From Epiperipatus broadwayi (taxonomy: Eukaryota > Onychophora > Udeonychophora > Euonychophora > Peripatidae), in the NCBI GenBank assembly GCA_028023455.1, contig JAQFVV010006272.1, positions 2,064,586 to 2,128,585 on the forward strand: a stretch of 64,000 nucleotides of DNA. Direction: 5' to 3'. Position numbers and translations under genes: made by a program. Every line of letters starts with the position of its first letter. Position 1 is the first letter of the stretch. Below the pieces are notes generated by a model, which saw only the letters and a program-made list of their open reading frames with translations, had not been told where the DNA came from and did no database searches. Below are positions 50,446 to 63,955 of the stretch, piece after piece.

Positions 50446-53400
50446 TCATAGACTGGATCTTTGTTTCAAGTGTGACCATGTGGCTGCAAATATATCTGGT
50501 TGAGCTAGGATGCTGTCTCTTTTTCTTAACAGTTCTAGTTTTATTGAATATGTTGCTGGGTGGCGTCGAGGGTTATTGGCAAGTGCAAAAGTGCATCTGG
50601 TGCACCAGTAGGCATAAAGGCTGTATGTTGCTGCACGAATAGCAGGGTTGTTGCCTTTTTTAAACGTATTTATTATTTCATCAATTGAAATGATAGCCTT
50701 TCTGTATGTGGTAAACATTGTGCGACGTATTGTTTCTAGGGCACTGCAGGAATGAAGAAAATGATCTTGTGTCTCTTCTTCTCTATGACATAGCCCGCAC
50801 ATGGGGTCTATATTTGTATAGAATCTATGAAATCTAAGGAAATGGGTTGTGGGTAGAGCATTGAGATTAAGCTTAAGTAGAAAATCGAATAATTTTGGTT
50901 CTAACGACCATTTTCTGAATTGTTGCAGTAGTTGCCTGTTGTCTATTCCAAGAACTGATGGATGTAGATTGGGTGTCTGGTTTGGATGTAGTATATTGTA
51001 AATGTCCCAGTATGTATACTTGTTGTCATTATTGAGTGATATTTTGTTGTATATTGGCTTGAGTTCTTCAATCAGTGTGGATAGATATCCATATGAAGGG
51101 GGTGGTCTGTCTGTGGGTATTATACTGATTACACACTCCAGGTCTGGAAATCTTTTTATGGTTGCTGTTATTAGATTTACTGATTTCTGTGTGTAAAAAA
51201 CACTGATTGTATGGAGTCCAAGTCCATTGCTATGTGGTGGTCTGCTCAGATTTTTTAAAGAGATTGCCACTGTCTTTCTCTTCCATATTAGTTTGTTACA
51301 GATTGACGAGATTTTAGATATGAATGTTTTTGCAAATTTGATTATAGGTGTATAGTATGTAATTTTTGTAATTATAAGTTGATTAAATAGTGCTACCTTT
51401 GCATATATTGACAGGTATGACTTTTCAAGTGAGGCTGTGATTTTTTCAGCATCTTTTTTTAATTTATTTTGAATTTTTTGCCTCATTCCATTGGTTCCAA
51501 GGTAGAATGGGAAACCAAGGAAAGCAGATGGTTTACCATTAAACATCTCTGTACAGTGCTTGCCTGTGTATATTGACCATGCAGCAGTTTTATTTGTGTT
51601 AATTTTTAAATTAAAATTTGAGGTATAATTCTTGATTATCTCTTGTAATATGGGGAGGTTCTTTTTAGAGGGGAGGAAAATGGTTACATCGTCCATATAG
51701 GCTATGCATGATATATTTAAAGCAGTGTTTGGAATTTGAATGCCTTTTATTTTTTTCTGTATCTCTATTAATAGAGGATTTATATATATTGTAAAGAGCA
51801 AGGCACTTAGGGGGATCCTTGTGGGATGGATTGACTCGGTCTGAAGGCTGGTGATTTTTTCCCATTCAATGTGATGTGAATTTCATGGCTGAGTAGCAGA
51901 TTGGCTATTATATATAGTAGGGATGGAGGTGTTGTTGTTTTTTTCAGCACGTCTAATAATTTGGCTATAGGCACTGAGTCAAAAGCTGCCTCAATGTCTA
52001 GTTGAACTATAATTGGTGCATATTTCTTTCTTTTTTTTTACTACTTCGATAATTGTTTTGTACATTAAGGCACCCTGGCCAATGGATGATCCTTTTTTGG
52101 CATATTGTGCTGATGATAACACAGGGAGTATGTGTTGTTCTATTTTTTCCTTTATCACTCTTTCAAGAATTTTTATTCCTAAAGGTCCCATTGAAATTGG
52201 TCGTAGATTAGATAAAGATGATATTGCTGTTGGTTTTTTGTTAAATGGAACCATTGCAATTGGGTATAGACTTTGTATGTTGTAAATTTTTTGGGATATG
52301 TAATTGGCTAGATCGCACAGGTATTTTGCTGTGAAGTGACTAAGGTGTTTGAACACAAATTTGGGAATTCCTTGTGGTCCTGGGTGACATGTGTTTGTTA
52401 TTGTTGCAAGTTGAAATACAATGTCAGTTGTTGTTATTGGTGTGTCTGTTTCAGGGTCTCCAAATATGTCTTCATTTGGTATGTACCCTCTCTGTTTTTG
52501 CAGTTTTTTTTTAAAGTGTTGATATATTGGGTTTATCATGTTATGTCCAGCTGTTATAGAGCCATCTATTTCAAGTGCCATAGGCACTCTGACTGTGGAT
52601 GGGTATCCCAATGCCCACCGTATGTATGCTCTGGTCCAAGTATGTTGTTGTGTAAGGCATATTTTTTTCTTTTTTATTGCTACATATTGCTTTAGTGTAT
52701 TGCATGTATTGTTGTACATTTCTGTAAGTTTTTTAATTTGTGTTTGATTATCTGTAGTTGGTCTGGAAATGGTTATTCTTTTATGTAGTTCATCTGCCAA
52801 TGCTAATAATCTGGTGGGGGGTGTTGAGTTGCAGGTAATATGATTGATGTTGAAAGAAAGTATATTGGTGAATGCTATATACTTTTGTACTGGATCGAGT
52901 GACATGTTTTGAAGTTTTTGGAGCATTATATATGTTTCTGAATATAAGAATTCAGTTGTTTGTGCTGGAAGAAGTATTCGCATAGTCTTTTGGAGGGCTA
53001 TTGTTGTATTCTGTATTTTTGTTAGGTCGAGGGTGATGAACTGAGCAGCATGATCTGAGATTATAGATGGACAGAGTTCAAGATTAAAATAATGATGTAA
53101 CATTGGTGAGTAGAAACACAAATCAATAAGTGACTTATATCTATTGTTATTAAAAGATATTGAGTTTGATGGGAGAAAGCCCTCAGCACTCATAAGTGGG
53201 ATTGTTATTTGATGGATCCATTTGGTGACAAAAGTTTGGTAGGTCATGTTGAAATCTCCCAGGAGTATTATGGGATTTGGTGTTGCTGTAAGCATTGAAT
53301 TTATTGTTGCTATTATTCTGGAGATGATGACAGGGCCTGGTGGTATATATACAAATACTAGGTTAAGTGTGATATTTTTATGATGGAGTGTTAATATGAT

Positions 53401-53682
53401 AAGATTAGAGTCAATATATATAATTTTAAAAGAATCGAAAGGGCAGTTGTGGGAAATAATTATGCCTGTGCCACCTGATGGTGATGATGATTGCCTTGAG
53501 CAGGCACAAAAACCTTGGCTGACTAAATATTTTGATGGATCAATTTGAGAGCTGCTGTATATTTTTGTTTCCAAAAGCCCCAGTATGTGTGGTTGTGTTG
53601 TATGTAACCATTTTTTGAGATCAAAAAGTTTTTTGGTGGCATTTAAGCCTCTAATGTTGAGAGATCCAATTTTTATCTTCAT
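50446..53682 (-). pseudogene. LINE ORF2 (endonuclease, reverse transcriptase, CCHC), two frameshifts
   Basis: The start ATG is at 53680-53682. The endonuclease has SLNIRGLN, GLLETK (catalytic Glu), LLGDFN and SDHAAQF near 53040. The RT has LRPISMGPLGIKILE, QLDIEAAFDS (first catalytic Asp, about 51985), PQGSP (about 51815) and YMDDVTIF (about 51680-51700). The C-terminus has CGLCHREEETQDHFLHSC (about 50750-50805). The frame breaks near 52033 (T/A homopolymer) and near 51811-51815 (G5 run); otherwise it is open for 563 and 451 codons. ORF2 nicks target DNA and primes reverse transcription there. Confidence 0.92.
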
Positions 53683-53744
53683 GTTTTAAATAATTTTTTA
53701 ACAGGGTATTGATTTTTATTTTATTTTTAATACTAAATTTTTGT

Positions 53745-55352
53745 TTATATTGCAGTAGATGGATGCTGATACATATTTAAGACATTGTTGGGTTTATTAT
53801 CAGTTTTTCTTTCATTTAATATTGCTTCAGACTCTATACAGGCAATTTGTGATGAAACCGAACAGGTGTCCATTTGTTGTTGGCTTACATCCATTTCTAT
53901 TTCATCATTTTCTAAATTGTATATGTCTGATGAGTTGTGCTTTTGGTCTGTTTTTTTTGCCTTTTTGGATTCATGATTTTTTGGTGGTCTACCTGGCTTT
54001 CTTTTTCCCTCTGGTGTATTCTCTTGAATAGGTGGAAGAGGGGCTTCTATTGCATCCATTATGTTTGATGCAGTTTTGTTTATAATTGTAGTTTTTTTTT
54101 ATTATTGGTATCTTTATATTATCTGGATTTATATTTTCATTATATAACTGTGTGTGTTTACTTTCTGTTTGTTGATTTTTACTTGGTACACATTTTGTTT
54201 TATTGAGATGCTGATCCTGTGATGTAATTGCTGTATTTTGTGTTGTGGTTTCTTGAGAATTATTTTCGTTTGAATCTTGGATTTCTGTGTTAGTTTTTGT
54301 GTTATTATTTTTTTGGTTGGTCTTTGGGATAGGCAATTCTGCTCCATTATTATTTTTGTTTGTGGGTGTTTGAACCTGTTTTTTTCCGGTTTCTATTATT
54401 GGGTTGCCAATGGATGTAGTGTTATTATAAATTTTATTTTCATCACTGGGTTGTTCTGGGGAGAGGATTTTAGTTTGTTCACAGTGATTGCTTTTTGTGT
54501 TATCGCACTGAGTTGCTAGGTGTCCTCTCTGTCCACAGCCAAAACAATGTGGCTTTAGACCTCTTATGTGAAGAGAGAGTGTCGCTTCTTGATCTGTAAT
54601 CTGTGTTGGAATCGTTGAGGCGTCTACGTTTTTATGTAGTTTTATTTTAAATTCAAAACGATTACTACATATCGGTATAGGTGTGTCTTTTAAATATATA
54701 GGCTGTAGGGCAATTACTTTTCCAAACGGGTTTATCATTTTTTGAAAATCTTGTACGTTGTATTTAAGATAAGTATTTTTAAGCACTCCAGTAATTATAT
54801 TTTTCCAGTTTTCATCTATAATTACGCACTCGTAATTATCAAGTGCTAAAATAGTGGATTGAAAACGTTCTTTTTGCTGCTGAGTATAAAAATCAATGGT
54901 TATATATCGAGAATTTGGATGGTCGGCGATACAAGAGATTGTTTCCCATAGTGCATTTTGTGTGATTGCTTCATATAATAAAGCTTTTGGGAAACGATAT
55001 AATGAGCATTGATTATCGGTTACTGCGAGTACTAACGAAGTTGGTGAAAAAACCTGCGAAATGTTTCAAATAACGTACGAGGCACCATATTACTGAAACG
55101 GTCCGTCACATTTTCAAGCGTTTCTTTTGTCCAGATTGCGGCTGGGGGTTGATTTTCCTCTCGAGTGTTTAGATCAAGATTTTTAATATCATTTGTGTTT
55201 GTTCTACGGAAGCGCGGTATTTGAGTTGGTGCTGTAGTATTGCTATTACTTTTAAGTACTTTTGCATACGAAATAGGCGATGTTGAAACTAACGATGTTG
55301 TTAATTTCATATTGGTGCTTAATTCGCTCACGCTTGACTGGGCAGTAGCCAT
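53745..55352 (-). pseudogene. LINE ORF1 (nucleic-acid-binding protein), two frameshifts
   Basis: The start ATG is at 55350-55352. The first open piece (to about 55050) continues in another frame to about 54090, then in a third to the stop at 53745. The middle contains RGLKPHCFGCGQRGHLATQC (CCHC knuckle, about 54525-54585). The last part has KRKPGRPPK (about 53985-54010), an AT-hook-like GRP core, amid lysine-rich sequence. Both frame breaks lie at homopolymers (six A near 55050; nine T at 54092-54100). ORF1 proteins coat LINE RNA in the RNP; an AT hook would suggest minor-groove DNA binding. Confidence 0.85.
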
Positions 55353-55568
55353 GATTTATTCTGACTCAAGTCAGTATTTTTTTTTTAAAAAAGATATTAA
55401 AACACACCGATATTTTTCAAAAAACACTATTAATCTATTATATAATTCGATTTTTCCTGTATTATGTTTGTTTTGTGAATAACAAGTTGGAACAAAAGTA
55501 AAAAATAAATACTTACATCGGAGAACTTAAGGATTGCTTCTTACCTCAGCAGAGATTTGCTGCGTCTC

Positions 55569-55880
<312 letters not shown>

Positions 55881-56144
55881 GCTGCTGCTTTTCTGTAAAA
55901 TAAATTAATCTTATTGCAAATTTCTTTAAATTAACACAACTGAAATAATTAAGAATTTTGATTAAAATATTTGTTAATCCTATTGTAAATATTATAATGT
56001 AGCAGATGTCTCTGGATTGAAATCTTTATTCTAGAATTATAATATATATATATATATATATACATTAATTCTGATATTTTCATAAATAAATGAATTAATT
56101 CATAATATATTTACAGGAGCTTCTGTGTAATAAAAATATAATAG

Positions 56145-57988
56145 CTAAATTGCTATTGTTTCAGTACAATAAGAAATACTTTCCTTAGAGCTTCTTAGTC
56201 CTCAAATCAGAAGAATGTGTGTGGTGAGATTTAAAATTGTTATTTTTTCTTTTATTTTCTCCGTTTTCATATCCTATTGCTTGAGAAGTTTTAAAAATAA
56301 TCCTCCAATTGCTTTTTTCAAATATTGTTAACTTTTTTCAAGTAACAATTTTCATTTATGCTCTTAGGTCTTTTAAAAATCTCTATAATATCTTTCCATA
56401 GCAGTCTCTGGTCATAATGTTCAATGTTTGCCAAAATATGAGTTTTATTAAAATTGATATCATGGTTAATTAATTTAATGTGTGAATAAATGGCTAATGA
56501 ATTAGATTTTTTTAACGGCCAAAATGTGTTTTTTTATATTTATTCTATTATTGGTCTATCCAATATATGATTGTGAACAAACTGCATATGGAATTTCATA
56601 TAGCCCATGACACTCCAAAGAATTTTATCTTCAGGACATGGAAATACTTCACTTTTTTTAAAATGTAATATAAACTTCAGTGGGGATATTATTTTTTTTT
56701 AAAACATTGCCAATTTTATCAGTTACTCCTTTTATATATATGACAGAACTGTCTTAATTTCTGAAGTATCAAAATTCTTTTTTCTTATTATATAAAAAAG
56801 CCTATTAATAATTTTATGATGAAAAACCATTATGAAAAAGTAATTTTTTTAGTAGCAGAAATATTTTGGTGAAAAATGGCTGTCATCAGAAAGTTTCTGT
56901 GTGTCCGGAAACAATAAGATGTGGGTCCCACCCAACTCATCTAAATTTTTTTCAAGATTACTCATTATAATTTATGTGAAGAACCATAATTCATAATTTT
57001 GCCTTAAAAATTTAATAAACCATTATCATAATATATCTAGGTGCCAAAAAAACTAAACCTCTATCCACTAAAAAAGCATCCCAAATCACACAACAATAGA
57101 CCATATTATATTAACTCTTCTGAATAAGGAATATTCCCATTGGAAAACAAACTCTAATTACTATACTTAATATTATAAATATAAATTTTAAGTAATATAA
57201 AAATCGTTCATAATACTCATTAATATGGCAACAACTCATTAGGCCTATCTGGTAGGAGACTTTCTGATGACAGCCATTTTTACCAAAATATCTTTGATAC
57301 TAAAACAATGATTCTTCATAATGGTTTTGATCACAGGTTTATTAATTGAGTTTGTTTATATAATACAGAAATTAAAATAGTTCTTCTATATATAAAGGGT
57401 ATAACTGATAAAATTGATAATGTTTTAAAGAAAAAAATAATATCCACAATTTATAACACATTTAAAAAAATTAATGAAGTATTTCCATGCCCTAAAGATA
57501 AAATTCCTTTGGAGGGTCATGATGCATATGAAATTCCATGGAATTTGTTCACATTCATACTTTGGGTAGACTAATTATAGAATAAATATACGAAAGGAAG
57601 AAACACAGTAAGAGTAGTAAAATCCAATTCATGTCATTTATTCACACATTAAATTAACTAACCATGATATCAATTTTAATAAAACACATATTCTGGAAAA
57701 AAGAGAACAATATGACCAGATACTGCTAGGGTAATATATAAATATATTTAAAAAGCCTAAGAGCATAAATCAAAAGTGAGAATTGAAGAAAATTAACAAT
57801 GTTTGGAAAAATCTATCGAAAGATAAACTTTTTAACCAATAGAACTTGAGTATGAGGTGAAATTAACAAAGGTAAAAAATAATGATTTTAAATTTCACCA
57901 CATACTATTCTTATGATCTGAAAAAAAAACTTCGAGGAAAGTATTTCTTATTGTACTGAAATTCCAGCTATTTAGCTATTATATTTTT
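56145..57988. mobile_element. Two PLE 3' ends arranged as a 1.8-kb inverted repeat
   Basis: The left arm (56145-56915) reads on the minus strand EIPYAVCSQSYIG.TNNRI and INFNKTHILANIEHYDQRLL. The right arm (57245-57988) reads on the + strand VLLYIKGITDKIDNVLKKK, then LEGHDAYEIPW and INFNKTHILEKREQYDQ. Both are the RT end plus GIY-YIG domain of PLEs. The spacer is about 330 bp. Both outer ends share CAGTACAATAAGAAATACTT, like the 61.2-kb motif. Both copies carry stops. Confidence 0.8.
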
Positions 57989-60900
57989 ACTACACATCTC
58001 CAAAATATAAATATATTTCAAATAATGAAATTTTTAATATAAGAGATTATGGTATTATTAGATGTTAAAGTATTGAAATAATGAAGCAATAAAGTAAGAC
58101 TTAAAGAGATATTAAAGGAATGTTTAGTATCAAAAAATATATATAAAAATTTTATATAGTCAAGAGAGAGCATAAAATCTTTCTAACATCAGTTAGTTAC
58201 TCCTCAGAGCAATGAAAAGTATCATTAACCATACATAAAACAGCATTATCAAAAAGTAAAAGGGAGTATAAGTACTCATCATTCATCATCATGAATGCTC
58301 AATCAAAATACAATAGTACAATAAATCAACAGACCATCTTGTGGCTGGATTTAAAATATGAATCAACAGTCAATCTTGTGACTGGATTTGAAATTGGTTT
58401 TTTGTAGACCAGGCTAACTATTGAGCCTTTGCCAGCTTGGGCAATCATTTAAACATAACTTGGATGCACCAACTAAGTGCTCGACCATGAGAATGCATAA
58501 TAATCAAAAACAATAATTCTCAGCTATTAAAACATGCTGATCATCATCAATGATCTGGCCACTTAGTACTGTTAATGTACTGCCATCTATAAAATTAATT
58601 TCTAATAAAGACTAAATAAAATAAAATATAGTGCATGGGCTTCTAAGATTATAATCTTAGTGCCGTTTCAGGATATATCAATCATACAGGATGTCCTTTA
58701 TGCACTAAATACATACCCATTTATATATAAGATTATTATGCATAAATCTACCTCAATGAACATGAGATCAGTGATCAAGAAATGATGCAAACATGCAATA
58801 TTCTAGACACTGTAGAATTAAGTTACTGAAATAATTTAACAATTAAATACATGTTTATTAATGACAATAAAAATTATATTTAGGTCTTTAGAATATGGCT
58901 ATACATATAAATTAAGTCTTCTGCTTTTGATTAACATATAATAAAAAATATTACATTGTGGATTATATGATTAATATACAAAATTTCTAGTTATTTTATG
59001 GTGGTTTACATATAACACACATATATGCACACAGCTGCACATTTTCCTATTACATGAATATATTTCAATTGACATTTAATATAATTAAAATGATTAAAAT
59101 CTACATATAAGTGTCCTCTAACCTTTACATTGATATATATGCATACAGCTACAAGGCATTATAATTTTAGACATTTGAATCATTATATGATTAACATTTT
59201 ACATATATGTGGGTGTGAGTATATGCACACACTGATATTTACATACTTTAATTTTGATACAATACACTATTAAAATTTATTTTCACAATTATTTTTTTGT
59301 TGAAAATATATAAATTTCATTTGTTATTTTATAGTAAGCTCTACTCTTTATCGATTAGTTTCTTTGAATAACACAAAATTATTTACATTTTAAGTATATA
59401 TTTTTAAATGTCACTTTTTATAGGATAAGATTTAATATATATGTCTGTTTAGCCATCCATGTACAAACTATTTACATACTTTAGTTTGACACAATAATAA
59501 AAGTTATTCAAAATATACTTTCCATAATTAATTTCTTGCTTAAAATACACATTAAATTCACACATACATGTGTATACTCATTAAAATATAGATATATATT
59601 TAAAATTAGTATTCAAATTCTATCTTTAATGATTACAGTTTCTTTCCTTCTTTTTTAAAAAAATAAAGTCAATTTTTTTTGACAGTTTATGAAAGTTCCT
59701 TTCTTGACAGATCATCCTCAAGATTAATTAGGTAAATGTTTTTTCAAAAAAAAATACTCTTGCAAGTTTATTTTAATTTATGCAAAATTATCTGTATTTA
59801 TTTCACTTTTAAAATGTCTATTTTTTAGTAAGTGAAAAATAAACTCATTTTATAAATCTCTAATTTTTAAAATGTCATTTCAAATTAAAGAATATTAAAA
59901 TAAAATAACTCACTGTATATACCCTTGATGTTCCTTGCAGATATAGATAAACAGCAGCATACATATATCAATTTATTCAACAAACTTTCTTTTGATGAGC
60001 TTGGTTTTGATGATTGTTGTTATCAGAAAATGTATACTCAGATTTACATTGGCATTGATTTGGTTTCATATATACTTCAGGTCTGCCAGCTGGACTTGTC
60101 CACTTTTAAGGTTATAGAGACAGAAGTAGGTTTTCTTTCTGGTGCATCTAAACTCCTCCAGTGAATCAATAGGCTGCTTCTGGATCTCCTGCCTTGATTT
60201 CAGCTATATCTCCATGGAAGCTATCTGTACAGCTCTGGAAATCATCTCTGCTAACCAATTTTTTTTAGCCAGCTAATTACTGCCAACATTACAAAAACTA
60301 AAAGCCCATCTAAACTGATATTTTTATCAGCTCTTTTATAAGAATCATCTGAGATAATTAAAACATCTTAATTGAAAACAGTTTTTTCTATCTAATTTTT
60401 ATCTTGATTAAAACAGTTCTAATCAAAAGCTACTTTTAGATTTCTACTAAAGTGTCATCTACATGTTTTTACTTATAAATAAATGCTTATTTACATATGT
60501 TTAAGTTTCATTTGAAAGTGACATTTAGTAAGTTCTAAGTAATTTTGTCGACGTCATTCAGTCAGACAATGCGAACTGTAATTTAAAGTGAATGATCTAT
60601 CTTCACGTTTTCTTTGCCAGTACTTAAGATTTGCCCATATATAAATATTTGGGTTTGGAAAGTATAAGTGGATTCATTTTATTCTTTCTTAAATGCTATA
60701 TCCTGTATTGGCAGTGGAAGTATTCATTTATTATTTAACCCTTGTAAAAGTGCATATACAATAGCTGTAAAAGGCTGATATTTAATGTATTTACAATTAT
60801 AAACATCACGCTATATAAATAAATGCTTATTTAGATAAAGAATTGTATACAAGCATTAATAAAAAAAATAAACCATGCTTGTTTTTAAATTCAATATCAG

Positions 60901-61064
60901 AATACAATATTAATTTATTTAGATCTTTTAAAGTGTTTTAATTTATAATAAAATTCTGTTTTAAATCCTGAGTTATTCAATCCTTTATAGTTATTATTAT
61001 TCCCAATAAATGTAAAAAAATCTACAAAAGTTTATGTCTATGTTTTATTTCTACTTTTACTTTA

Positions 61065-61067
<3 letters not shown>
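57989..61067. other. Intronic AT-rich stretch
   Basis: Nothing recognised, although 58.3-58.6 kb looks less AT-rich and may be an unidentified repeat. Confidence 0.3.

Positions 61068-61127
<60 letters not shown>
61068..61127. repeat. (TA)n microsatellite, about 30 units
   Basis: Perfect dinucleotide run. Confidence 0.97.
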
Positions 61128-61130
<3 letters not shown>

Positions 61131-61178
61131 ATATTATTATTACTATTTGCGTGGATATTCCGTGTAGTAGAAAAAGCT

Positions 61179-61226
61179 AAATGCTGACGTTTCAGTACAA
61201 TATCAAGTACCTTCCTCAGAGCATCC
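61179..61226 (-). ncRNA. Hammerhead-ribozyme-like motif, intact core
   Basis: Minus strand. Stem I GGATGCT/AGCATTT (five Watson-Crick, two G-T), CTGAGGA (61213-61219), stem II AG(G)TAC/GTACT with an 8-nt loop and one bulged G, GAAAC, GTC. All core bases fit. Stem III is only ACGT, self-complementary, so a monomer has no loop and dimer pairing would be needed. Related to the outer ends of the PLE inverted repeat. Confidence 0.55.
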
Positions 61227-61252
61227 TCTTTCTCAAATATATATATATGCAC

Positions 61253-63539
61253 ACAACTATGTTGCTGTGTTCCATATAACCCAACTAATTACTATATATA
61301 TATATATATTATGTAACATATCCAGCAAATATTTAAAATCTGTGGTTAAATTTTACCAACTATTACTAACTTAACATTAGATATAAATAGAAAAACAGTA
61401 GGCCACTTTCCATCTTAAAAAGAATGAAAAATAGTTTATCTTTTTTATCTGTATGTAATGTGGTCTTGACATCAGTTGATAATATTTAGCTGAAGTCATT
61501 AGGTATGATATGCTTGCTGAATGTATGGTTTAATTTGTAGATGATATCAGTGCAGTTTTTGCATTTTTCTGTCAATATATATTTAGAATTAAATGTGTAT
61601 ACATATATTGTAAAGGTCACAATGGGTTTAGAAAAGTTCTTCATATTGGGTCATGGTTTTTTTTATTTTATTTATTTATAGATATAATAAACACCTCCAC
61701 ACTTCTCCATTCTTTTCAAATTCATATAAACAAAGATATAATAAAAGACAAATGACCCCCAAGATGCATTTCATGCTGATCCAGCACTCTACTTTATTTA
61801 TTTAGTATCATTATTAATATTTTCTTTTTTTATTTAAAACATTCTTCTTTTAATACATCTTTTTATCTTTTCTCTCCTTTATGATATTATATAACAACTA
61901 TAAATTTATATACTTTGTTGTAAACCTTTATTGATCTCTTAATAGCTTCCACTAAATATCCCATTGCATTGTTTGAGTTGATTTACTTAACAGATGTAAT
62001 CTCACATGTTTAATAACTATTTGTAAATTTAGAATAGTTTCAATATCCCTTTGATCATACACTCAAGCAGAGGATAGAATATTACTGATAGATTAACTGT
62101 CAATAATACCTATGATAAGACAGAAACTGTACAAATATACAAATCCTGATTTTTTGGTCACAGAATGCTTCTATAATTGCTGAGACTATGCCAATCTTCC
62201 AAAGGCAATTTATTTTTTTGGAGATAAATCTCAGGCACCATCTAGCCATATAAACTTTATATAACTAGAATGCCTAGATGAAAAGCATAGTAAAAACTGG
62301 CACCTGGAAACTAACCCAGACTAACACTAACACTATGAGACAGGGGACTCAGTTCATGAATCACGACAGATATCAAACTTCCCCAATTCTCTTATCATGG
62401 CCATATATGTAAATGAAAAATAACAGATCAGGTAATATTTAGCAAACATTTTTTATTCCTATACACACACATCAGTATGTTAATATTTCAATTACATATA
62501 TATTTAACACAATAAAAATATATAACAATAATTACCCAATAAAATTAATATAGTTTAACAAGAGTTAATTCATCGCATACTTCCATTATATAAGTCTGAC
62601 ATTTGTAATATTAATAGTCCTTCCTTCATATCATTTCATTTATATCTAATAATGTCAACATTTACCAATAAAGTTCAATATATTTGCCTAAGTTTTAACT
62701 TGGAGGTGACATAATCTATTTGTAACAATTTTGATAGTCTTTCCTTCATGGTCCAAGGGCTTTTTAAGTTCATGATGCTTTTTGTATTCTTCATGGTTGC
62801 CCATTTGTTCATCAGATTCACTTTTTTTTACTTTTCCAAAACTTTGGAATGGCAATAGGAAAGAAAATCAGTGGCAGAGTCCTACATTATGGGTGAGGCA
62901 TTGATAGCAGGAGAGAGAAGCTGATGGTGATGGAGGCTGAAAAACAAAACTCTGACAGGCACTAATGTGATTTTTTAGCAGTGCATGGTGTATCTTAGTC
63001 AATTAATTATTAATGATTTATGGACTGGATTTCCTCTTAACTTTCACACAAAAATTTTAACTAAGTGTTCCCAATTATCAATCTGGCTGCTCCCAACTAT
63101 TTATGCTGGCTGTTTTTATACTCTTCCTCTCCTATTGTTCACTTTTATTCATTTTTTCTTTTAGTTTTTAATTAAATGATTAATCTTATCTTTTTATAGA
63201 CTAATCTACTATTTTATTAGCCAGGAATTTTCCAAAATTTAATTGCATTTCTGCTGGATGAGCTAATTTACAAAAATTACTTGACATTAATTAGTTTATT
63301 GTCTGTTTCTACTTTCAATAACATTTTTATTTTAAATTACATTATATTTTGACATTATATTCTATTTCTTTTACAATATTAATTATTTCTTAAAGATAAT
63401 AAAAAGAGAGTGGGTTCTGAATCTTAACTTAAATAAGATTTTCTTTTCCCCACCATTGTGATTCAATTAATAAAACTACTACTTTATATCTTAAAATTAT
63501 TTTCTTTCATTTATTTACCTTTTTTATTTAGAACTATAA

Positions 63540-63542
<3 letters not shown>
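61253..63542. other. Intronic AT-rich stretch
   Basis: Nothing recognised. Confidence 0.3.

Positions 63543-63583
<41 letters not shown>
63543..63583. repeat. (TA)n microsatellite
   Basis: Perfect run of about 20 units. Confidence 0.97.
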
Positions 63584-63586
<3 letters not shown>

Positions 63587-63759
63587 ACTGGACCATACTC
63601 CCTCCAGAATTCTTTTCCTAATCTTGCACTGAGCATGAAGTGACCAAGATTCAACAGGTAAAGAAATGGATATCAATTTAGCCGATTGTCTGTACTCGAG
63701 TATATTGGTACTTCCAGCTAAATTGATAGAAAGAGTGGATTGACAGGACTCTTCCAGTT

Positions 63760-63955
63760 AAAAACACCCTTTAGTTGATATCTTATTTGAATGCCCGAAT
63801 ATTTAGAACAATGGCAAGTACACACCTTTGAAAAATCTATTTACAAAATAGACCTTTGCGTGCAACTTCTAGAAAAGAATCTAAAAAATGAATTTTTCAC
63901 CTTCCTAGAAGGATGTGCAACCATATGTTTAGCAGAGCCTAAGAATAAGATTTAA
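63760..63955 (+). pseudogene. Possible LINE ORF2 C-terminal relic
   Basis: VDILFECPNI (63776-63805) resembles the H.LFECP zinc-binding end of LINE ORF2. After one frame change, FEKSIYKIDLCVQLLEKNL and FFTFLEGCATICLAEPKNK follow, ending in TAA near 63948. Confidence 0.45.

Noticed and set aside
52013-54519. Plus-strand ORFs inside the LINE
   Set aside because: Shadows of the minus-strand ORF1 and ORF2.
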